From positions 3,475,740 to 3,539,739 of the forward strand of contig NZ_CP014222.1 in the NCBI RefSeq assembly GCF_000969645.2: a stretch of DNA of 64,000 nt. Reading direction: 5' to 3'. Shown here in pieces: positions 40,369 to 50,500 of this stretch (its first letter is position 1; each line of letters opens with the position of its first letter). Under the pieces are notes generated by a model. That model searched no databases. It worked only from the letters and a program-made list of their open reading frames with translations, and was not told the DNA's origin. Position numbers and translations under genes: made by a program. The DNA comes from Janthinobacterium sp. B9-8 (lineage in GTDB: Bacteria > Pseudomonadota > Gammaproteobacteria > Burkholderiales > Chitinibacteraceae).

Positions 40369-40902
40369 TTAGAAATTAAGCTGTGCGCCTACATACAGGC
40401 CATCGGCCATGCTTACCGAGCGGTTGCCGTCTTCGCCCTTCACATGGCTATATTGGTAACCTGCATCCAGCGATACCATTTTGGTCATATCCCAGCGAAC
40501 ACCTGCACGCATTTCTTTGTAATTTTCAACGCCACCGGATGCAAACCCAGATGGTGCCAAATAACCTTGGCCATAAATAGTAAACGCGCCAACAGGAATA
40601 TCTACACCACCGCCTACAGCCGCGGCGTAATGATTATCCTGATGTTTTAAATCCATATAAACCAGCTTAGCGCCCGCTTTTAGCTTGGCAATACCCAGCG
40701 GCGCTTGCACGCCAAGGCCCAAAGAGCCCACATTACCCCGGCCATCATTCGTCAGCCAATCTGCACTGGTGGTCATCAAAAGCAGGCTGCCTTCATAGGA
40801 TGCGCCAAAAAAACCATCGCCCACTCTGGCGGTTAAATCACCCGCCTGTGCGGCCATAGGTAAAGACAAAGCCAAAATTGCGCCTAGTAGTGTTTTTTTC
40901 AT
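40369..40902 (-). CDS. YfaZ-family outer membrane protein
   Basis: 177 residues with a signal peptide (MKKTLLGAILALSLPMAAQA, cut after 20). Alternating strands follow, with GLGVQAPLGIAKLKAGAKLVYMD, VGGGVDIPVGAFTIYG and GVRWDMTKMVSLDAGYQYS in shorter pieces, ending in an aromatic residue (GAQLNF) as beta-barrels do. YfaZ proteins are presumed small barrels; function unknown. Confidence 0.85.
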   Translation of the reverse strand: MKKTLLGAILALSLPMAAQAGDLTARVGDGFFGASYEGSLLLMTTSADWLTNDGRGNVGSLGLGVQAPLGIAKLKAGAKLVYMDLKHQDNHYAAAVGGGVDIPVGAFTIYGQGYLAPSGFASGGVENYKEMRAGVRWDMTKMVSLDAGYQYSHVKGEDGNRSVSMADGLYVGAQLNF

Positions 40903-41517
40903 GCCAGCTCCAGCAGCGTTAAAACAAGGATATCCGTCAAATAGTAAGCTGTTGAAATAGCAATTGGGTAGGCTATTAATTCCGTTTTAATGATGCTTTT
41001 GTACAAGGCCTGTCAACCCCCTTGCCGCGCCCTAAATCAAACGCCCCTGATCGCAGATTTAAACGATTACATTGTCATTACGCATTTAAATAAACACCCC
41101 TGCGGGATTGATGACGATCCCCCATATTAAAAATCCATTTGCTCATCAAATAAAAAATCAATTTTAATCTATATTAAAAACCATTTCTAATTCTTACAAA
41201 AAGCACCGGTAGCTATCCTTCAAGTTTTCTAATTCATAACCGATAAATACACAGACAGCGGGCCTTTATGCCTTCCTGCCTTGGATAAGCATCCTGTCGG
41301 ACTCAAGCCTTATTTATAAGAAACAGCAGTAGAATAGACTAAGCCTTTGCACTGCAGCTCACTGCCATATATAAATTGTAAGTTTTATTGCAAGAAATCC
41401 TTGACCGCGTTTAATCAATTTAATCATCCGCTTTTTAAGCATTAAATATATTTATTCTGAAAGCAATCCAGTAAGTATTTAAGTACGCCACTTTAAAACT
41501 CGCAATTGGATAGCAAG
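40903..41517. promoter_or_regulatory. Long AT-rich leader of the giant repeat gene
   Basis: About 615 bases with no supported gene. AT-rich, with several AATTTAAT/TAAATATAT-like blocks; a TTGACC at 41401 could be a -35 element, but no convincing -10 is spaced from it. I looked for a GEMM-type c-di-GMP riboswitch and did not see one. The length suggests extensive regulation of the giant gene. Confidence 0.5.
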
Positions 41518-44500
41518 ATGAGCATCTTTACCGGCATGTCTACCAGTCAAATCCTTGCTTTGACGACGGCACAAATCGCCAGTATTGATACCGCCAGCCT
41601 TGCATCTCTCTCTACCCTTCAATTAGCCACGCTAAGCACTCGTCAAATTGCAGCATTCAACACTCGGCAAATCAGCCAGTTAAGCAGCAGCCACATCATC
41701 GCCCTTAGCTCTAGTCAAGCCGCGGCGCTCAGCACCTCGCAAATTGCCGCACTCTCTAGCGCTCAGATTGCCGTATTGGAAAGCAGTGATTTTGCTGCGC
41801 TTAATACGGCGGCCATTGCCAACTTAAATACCCAGCAAATCAGCGGCCTGAGTAGCAGCCATATTGCGGCGCTTTCATCTGTTCAAATTGAAGCATTCAG
41901 CGTTGCACAGGTCAGCTCATTATCGAGCACCCAGCTGGCCGGGCTTGAAACAGCCGATATTGCCGCACTCAAAACCAGCGCCGTTGCTGCCTTATCCACC
42001 AGCCAGATCAGCACACTCAGCAGCAGCCAGATTGCAGCGCTTAGCTCAAACCAAGCCGCAGCGATCACCTCAACACAAATCACCGCCCTATCAAGCACCC
42101 AAATTGCAGCCTTTGAAAGTGCCGATTTTTCGGTGCTTAAAACCAGCGCCATCGCCGCTTTATCCAGCGATCAAATCAATGCCTTAAGCACTCTGCAAAT
42201 TAATGTGCTGAGCACCAACCAAGCCACAGCACTCAGCTCCACCCAAATTACGGCCTTCTCAAGCACCCAGCTGCTCGCAATGGAAACAGCAGACTTTGCG
42301 GTGCTTAAAACCTCTGCTATTGCTGCCCTGTCTAGCCAGCAGCTTAATGCGCTCACGACTCTGCAAATTGCCAGCATGAGTAGCAATCAAATTAGCGCCT
42401 TAAGCACGGGCAATATGGCTAATGGCTTAAATAGCAATCAAATCAGCGCGCTGACCACACAACAAGCTGCGGCTTTAAGTGCGGCACAGCTAGCAGCGCT
42501 GACAACGACTAACTTTTCAGCACTGGAAAGCGCGGATATCGCCGTACTTAAAACCAGCGCCATTGCAGCCTTAAGCAGCAGCCAGATCAATATACTCAGC
42601 AGCAGCCAGACCATTGCGCTTACATCCAACCAAGCGGCAGCACTCACATCACTGCAAGCAGCGGCACTCTCGACCACCAGCATTGCCGCGCTAGAAACGA
42701 TTGATTTAGCCGCGCTAAAAACCAGTGCCATTGCCGCATTAAATACCGCTCAAGCCAGCGTACTCGGCAGCAGCCAGATTGCTGCGCTAAGCACCAGCCA
42801 GATCACCGCCATCAGCACAGATAACTTTAGCGCCGGGCTAAACAGCGTTCAGATTGCCGCCCTCACTACCCAGCAAGCTGCCGTGCTTAGCTCATCGCAA
42901 GTAGCGGCACTATCGACCAGTAATATTGCTGCACTGGAAACCGCTGATTTAGCAGTGATCAGAACCGCAGCCATTGCAGCCATCAGTAGCCAGCAGCTCA
43001 ATGCGCTGAGCACCCAGCAGGTGGCGAGCTTAAATACCAGCCAGATCACGGCGATTAGCACCGCAAATATCGCAAGCGGCTTAAGCAGCAATCAGGTTGT
43101 AGCACTCACTACCCAACAAGCTGCGGCACTTAGCTCATCGCAAGTAGCAGCACTATCGACCAGTAATATTGCTGCGCTGGAAACCGCTGATTTAGCCGTG
43201 ATTAGAACCGCAGCCATTGCGGCCATCAGTAGCCAGCAGCTCAATGCACTGAGCACCCAGCAGGTGGCGAGCTTAAGCACCAGCCAGATCACTGCGATTA
43301 GCACCGCAAATATCGCAAGCGGCTTAAACAGCAATCAGGTTGTAGCACTCACTACCCAACAAGCTGCGGCACTTAGCTCATCGCAAGTGGCTGCATTATC
43401 GACCAGCAATATTGCTGCGCTAGAAACTGCCGATTTAGCCGTGATCAGAACCGCAGCCATTGCCGCCATCAGTAGCCAGCAGCTCAATGCATTAAGCACC
43501 CAGCAAGTAGCAAGCTTAAGCACCAGCCAGATCACAGCGATTAGCACCGCTAATATCGCAAGCGGCCTGAACAGTAATCAAGTTGTAGCACTCACCACCC
43601 TACAAGCGGCAGTGCTTAGCTCATCACAAGTAGCTGCGCTATCAACCAGTAGTATTGCTGCGCTAGAAACCGTTGATTTAGCCGTGATCAGAACTGCAGC
43701 GATTGCCGTTTTATCCAGCCAGCAAATGAATGCTTTAACAACCAATCAAGTTGATGCGCTCACCAGCAATCAGGCCATTGCGCTGACCACAAGCCAAGTT
43801 GCCACCTTATCGACTTTAAATCTGACGGCGCTGGAAACCGCCAACCTCACCGTGCTCAGAACAAATACCATCGGGGCCTTATCCAGTAATCAAATAAACG
43901 CGCTAAGCTCCGATCAAACGGCCAGCTTAACGAGCAGCCAGATCAGTGCGTTAAACACGACGCAAATTGCCAGCGGCCTAAGCAGTAGCCAGATTGTATC
44001 GCTCTCATCAAGCCAAATTGCCGCACTAAGCTCCACCCAGGCGGCGGCGCTTTCAACGACCAATCTAGCAGCGATGGAGACCCGAGATTTAATCGCGCTA
44101 AAAACCAGCGCCATTGCGGCCTTAAATACGGCGCAAATTTATGCGCTTAGCACCGATCAAATAGCCAACTTAAGCAGCAATCAGATACTGGCAATCAATA
44201 CAGCGGCAATGAGCAGCCTTAGTAGCAATCAAATCGTTGCCCTTACCAGCCAACAAGCCGCCGCACTTAGCACAGCCCAAGTGCTAGCCCTTACAACAAC
44301 AAATCTGGCCGCAATGGAAACGCGTGATTTAGTGGCACTCAAAACCAGCGCTATTGCGGCTTTAAATACGGCGCAAGCCAATGCACTCAGCACCGATCAA
44401 ATCGCCAGCTTAAGCACAAATCAAATACAGGCCTTCAGCACGGCGACAATGGCCAAGCTAAATAGCAATCAAATTGTGGCACTCACTAGCCATCAGGCCG

Positions 44501-47500
44501 CCACACTCAGTTCAGCCCAAGTAGCCGCCCTTACAACGACCAATCTGGCGGCGATGGAAACACGCGATTTAGTGGCACTCAAAACCAGCGCCATCGCGGC
44601 TTTAAGCACTTTGCAAATTAGCGCACTGACCACGGATCAGATCGCCAACTTAACAACCAATCAAATTGCATCCTTAAGCACCACAGATATTGCCTACGGC
44701 CTAAGCACCAGCCAAATTGCCGCGTTTACCTCTAACCAAGCCGCAGCGCTCAGTAGTAGCCAAGTTGCCGTGTTATCAAGCAGCAATCTGGCAGCCATGG
44801 AAACCGTTGATTTTGCGGCGCTTAAAACCAGCGCCATTGCCGCGCTCTCCAGCACTCAAATCAATGCGCTAAGCAGCAATCAGGCGATGGCACTGACTTC
44901 TGCTCAGGCTGCGGTGTTGTCTTCCAAACAAATCGCCGCGCTGTCTACCCTTCATATTGCTGCACTAGAAAGCAGCGATTTAATCGCATTACAAACCAGT
45001 GCAATTGCGGTGCTCAATAGCGCCCAAGTGGCCGCAATGAGCAGCAGCCAAATCGCCAGTCTGAGCACGGCGCAAATTGCGGTATTAAATACCGCAGCCC
45101 TAGGCAGTGGGCTAAATAGCGATCAAGTTGTTGCCTTAAACACCAGCCAAGCCGCCACCTTAAGCAGCGCCCAAGTAGCAGCCCTTACAACGACCAATCT
45201 GGCGGCAATGGAAACGCGCGATTTAGTAGCGCTCAAAACCAGCGCCATCGCTGCGCTTTCCAGCAATCAGCTCAAAACGCTGACTACCGATCAGATTGCC
45301 AACTTAACAAGCAGCCAGATCGCTGCGATCACCACCGCCAATGGCCTGACGAGCAATCAGATTGTGGCGCTCAACACCAGCCAAGCCGCTACTTTAAGCA
45401 GCGCCCAAGTAGCAGCTTTATCCACCGCCAATCTAGCGGCGATGGAGACCCGCGATTTAACACTGCTCAAAACCAGCGCCATTGCGGCTTTGAATACTGC
45501 GCAAGTGAATGCTTTAACGACTGATCAAATTGCCAATCTGACCAGCAATCAAATTGTGGCTTTAAGCACGGCCAACCTTGCCTCTGGCCTGAACAGCAGC
45601 CAGATTGTGGCGCTCACATCCAGCCAGGCTGCTGCGCTAACAACTGCCCAAGTGGCGGCGCTTTCAACGACTAATCTTGCCGCAATGGAAACCGCTGATT
45701 TTGCGGCGCTCAAAACATCGGCCATTGCCGCTCTTTCTACACATCAAATTCAAGCGCTGACCTCAGATCAAGCCCTTGCCCTGAGCACCGCTCAAGCAGC
45801 AGCGCTCTCTTCAAAACAAGTGGCCGCCTTATCTACCGCCAGCATTGCGGCGCTAGAAACCAGCGATCTGATTGCCCTAAAAACCAGCGCTATTGCGGCT
45901 TTAACATCGGCCCAAGTGGCGGCCCTCAGCACCGGCCAAATCGCCAGCTTGTTGACCAGCCAGATCGTTGCGCTCAATACAGCGGATATCGCCAATGGGC
46001 TAAATAGCAGCCAAATTGTGGCGCTCAGCACCAGCCAGGCAGCGGCGCTCAGCTCCGCCCAAGTCGCGGCTTTATCGACCGCTAATCTGGCAGCGATGGA
46101 AACGCGTGATTTAGCTCTGCTGAAAACCAGCGCCATTGCGGCTTTAAATACTGCGCAAGTGAATGCTTTAACGACTGATCAAATTGCCAATCTGACCAGC
46201 AATCAAATTGTGGCTTTAAGCACGGCCAACCTTACCTCTGGCCTGAACAGCAGCCAGATTGTGGCGCTCACATCCAGCCAGGCCGCTGCGCTAACAACAG
46301 CCCAAATGGCGGCACTTTCAACGACTAATCTTGCCGCAATGGAAACCGCTGATTTTGCGGCGCTCAAAACATCGGCCATTGCCGCTCTTTCTACGCATCA
46401 AATTCAAGCGCTGACCTCAGATCAAGCCCTTGCCCTGAGCACCGCTCAAGCAGCAGCGCTCTCTTCAAAACAAGTGGCCGCCTTGTCTACCGCCAGCATT
46501 GCCGCGCTGGAAACCGTCGATCTGGCTGTCTTAAAAACCAGTGTCATTGCAGCACTGAGCAGCGCCCAAGTAGCCGTACTAAGCGCTAGCCAGATTGCCA
46601 GCCTAAGCAGCAATCAAATTGCTGCTGTAAGCACCGCCAATATAGCGAGCGCTCTTAATAGCAATCAGATTGTGGCGCTCACAACAAGCCAAGCTGCGGG
46701 GCTTAGCTCCGCCCAGATTGCCGCGCTATCGACCAGTAATCTGGCCGCGATGGAAACCCGTGATTTAGCCCTGCTTAAAGTAGGCAGCATTGCGGCGCTA
46801 TCGAGCAATCAGGTGAATGCGCTTACGAGCGAGCAATTTGCCAGCTTGAGCACCAGCCAGATTGCGGCGCTGAACACCACGGCCATTGCTGGCGGCTTAA
46901 GAACCGATCAAATTGTGGCGATGAGCAGCAGCCAAGCCGCAGCTTTAAGCGCCACCCAAATGGCGGCTCTTTCCACCAGTAATCTGGCCGCGATGGAGAC
47001 CAGCGATTTTGCAGCGCTAAGCGCAGCTGCCATTGCCAGCTTATCTAGCACTCAAGCAGGAGCGCTGAGCACCGATCAAATCATTGCGCTGACCACCACT
47101 CAAGCCGCAGCGCTGAATACTCGCCAAGCTGCGGCGCTCTCTAGCGCCCAGCTGGCAGCGCTTGAAACCAGCGATTTAGCAGTTATTCAGGCGGCATCGA
47201 TTGCCGTTTTATCCAGCACCCAGATCAGCGGGCTGAGCAGTACACAGCAAAGCAGCTTAAGCACCAGCCAGATTGCCGCGCTGAACACCACGGCAATCGC
47301 CAGCCTCAGCACAGAAAAAGTAGCTGCCTTAACGTCAACGCAAGCCAGCGCACTCAATACCGCGCAAATTGCGGCACTATCGACAACGCAAATTGCGGCA
47401 ATTGAAACGAGCGACTTTACCGTGCTGAGCAATGCGGCCATTGCTGCGCTTTTAACAACGCAAATCAGCGTGCTCAATACAGCCCAAATTGTTGCACTTA

Positions 47501-50500
47501 ACTCCAGCCAAGCCAGCGTACTGACTACGTGGCAAGTTTCAGTATTATCAAGCACGCAACTTCAGGCGATGGAAACCAGCGACCTAGCCGTGCTAACCAG
47601 CACTGGCATCGCCGTTTTATCCAGCAGCCAAGCAACTGCACTGAGCACAGATCAACTGACCAACCTGAGCAGCAAGCAAATTGTGGCTTTAAATACCAGC
47701 GCATTAACAGGGCTAAGCACAGCACAAATTGCGGCGCTCAACTCTAATCAAAGCGCCGTTCTGAGTAGCAGCCAAATTGCCGTGCTATCGACCAGCCAAA
47801 TCGCCGCCTTTGAAACCAGTGATTTGGCCGAGCTAAAAACCAGCGTGATTGCAGCGCTCAGCAGCAGCCAGCTGCAAGCGCTTAGCACAGAGCAAATCAG
47901 TAGCCTGACCACTAAGCAAATTGCCGCCTTTAATACTGCCGAAATGGCGAATTTAACCAGCACTCAGCTTGCGGCCTTAAACACTAAGCAAGCAGCAGTT
48001 TTAAGCAGCACACAAGCGGCCGCACTTTCTACCTTACAAATTATCGCTCTAGAAACCAGCGATGTGGCGGCGCTCAGCACCACGGTGATCGCCGCCTTAT
48101 CCAGCAATCAGCTCACCGCGCTCACTACCGAGCAAATAGGCGCTTTACACACTGCAGAAATCGCCAGCTTAAGCAGCAGCCAAATTGTGGCGCTTACTTC
48201 AAACCAAGCCGCAGTATTAAGCTCTACCCAAGCAGCCGCATTATCCAGCCTGCAAATGGCTGCGCTTGAAACCACCGATTTGGCCGTGCTCAGCAGCACA
48301 TCCATCGCGGTGCTTGCCAGTGCCCAAATCAACGCCCTCAACACCCAGCAATTTGCTAGCCTTGTCACCAGCCAGATCGCCAGCTTAAATACACAGGCCC
48401 TAGCTAGCTTGGGCAGCGATAAAGTGATTGCCCTGACCACCAGCCAAGCCGCAGCACTCACGGGCGTGCAAGCCGCAGCACTCACGACCAGCAATATCGC
48501 CGCGCTGGAAACCACAGATTTAGCCGTACTCAGCAGCAGCGCCATTGCCGCATTATCGACCAGCCAAATCACGGCACTCACAACCAAACAAATCGCGGCG
48601 CTAAGCACCGACTCCATCACCAATGGCTTAACCATTAATCAAGTTATGGCGCTCACATCCAGCCAAGTTGCTGCGTTTTCCATTGCCCAAATTGCCGCAC
48701 TGTCTGAAAACACCATAGGCGGGCTTGAAACGTCTTACCTCACCTTAATCAGCACCAGCGCCATTGCGGCATTATCGAGCACGCAAGTCGGCTCGCTGAC
48801 GGCGGCACAAATTGCCAAACTCAGCACCACGCAAATTGCCGTGCTAAACACCAATGCCGTCGCCAATTTAAGCGCCGATCAAGTGATTGCGCTCACGACC
48901 AATCAGGCATCCGCACTGACTACCAACCAAGTTGCCGTGCTTTCAAGCACCGCGATTGCTGCCATGGAAACCAGCGATTTAGCCACTTTTAAAACCACGG
49001 CCATCGCGGTGCTCAATAGCAATCAGATCAGCGCGCTGACTGTGGAGCAAATTACCAGCCTAAGCACCAAACAAATTGCCGTACTCAGCAGCAGTGGCAT
49101 CGCGCGCTTAAGCGCCGATCAGGTGATTGCCCTCACCTCTAGCCAAGCCGCAGCACTGAGCACTAGCCAGATAGCAGCGCTGAGCACCACCGGCATCGAG
49201 GCAATGGAAGTTGACGATTTTGCGGCGCTTAAAACCAATGCCATAGCCGCGCTCACAACAAATCAAATCAGCGCACTGACCGCGGATCAAACCATTACCC
49301 TGACCACACAACAAGCCGCCGCGCTCAGCAGTAGCCAAGTTGCAGCGCTCAGCGCCAGTAATGTTGCGGCACTGGAAAGCCGCGATCTGATCGTACTCAA
49401 AACCACCGCCATCGCCGTATTAAATACCGCCCAAGTTGCAGCACTGAGCGGCGAGCAAATTGCCAGCCTGACGACCAATCAGGTCTTTGCCTTGAGCACA
49501 ACAGCCATTGCCAACGGCTTAACAGCCGATCAAATGGTGGCGTTAACTTCGAAGCAGCTTGCAGCCCTCAGCACCGCTCAAATTACCGCGCTCACCACCA
49601 CAAATATTGCAGCGATAGAGGCCGTTGATTTTGCTGCGCTGAAAACCAACGCAATTGCCGCCTTATCCAGCAGCCAGATCAATGCACTTAATGCAGATCA
49701 AACCGCTGCCCTCACCACACAACAAGCAGTAACGCTAAGCTCTAGTCAGCTGGCGGCGCTCACGGCCAGCAATATGGCGGCAATGGAAACCAGCGATCTG
49801 GCCGCTCTGAATACCACCGCCGTAGCCGTATTGAATACCGCCCAGGTAGCCGCTTTAAGCGGCGAGCAAATCGCCAGCCTGAGCACGCATCAAATTGTGG
49901 CTTTAAGCACGGCGGTCATTGCCAGCGGCTTAAGTGCAGATCAAATTGTTGCGCTCACATCCAAACAAACCGCTGCGCTGACCACAGCGCAAATCACGGC
50001 ACTCACCACTGCTAGCATTGCAGCCATGGAAGCCACTGATTTTGCTGCGCTTAAAACCAATGCAATTGCCGCCTTATCCAGCAGCCAGATCAATGCTCTT
50101 AATGCAGATCAAACCGCTGCCCTCACCACACAACAAGCAGTAACGCTAAGCTCTAGCCAGCTAGCGGCACTCACAGCCAGCAATATGGCGGTGATGGAAA
50201 CCAGCGATCTGGCCGCTCTGAATACCACCGCCGTGGCTATCTTAAATACCGCCCAAGTAGCCGCCTTAAGCGGCGAGCAAATTGCCAGCCTGAGCAGCAA
50301 TCAAATTGCGGTATTAAGCACCTCGGCCATTGCCAGCGGGCTGAATGCCGATCAAGTTATTGCGCTGACCACCAAGCAAACCGCAGCGCTGACCACCGCC
50401 CAGGTGGCCGCGCTTTCCAACAGTAATATTGCGGCACTGGAAGGAGTGGATTTAGCAGCCATTAAAACCAGCGCAATTGCCATTTTATCCAGCGAGCAAG

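Noticed and set aside
41000..41517. c-di-GMP riboswitch before the giant gene
   Set aside because: The conserved GEMM core blocks and tetraloop pattern were not found.
42849..43547. Recurring 70-80 residue minus-strand frames inside the giant gene
   Set aside because: They are the antisense of the octapeptide modules; the Leu/Ala/Val-rich products mirror the repeat and have no start signals.
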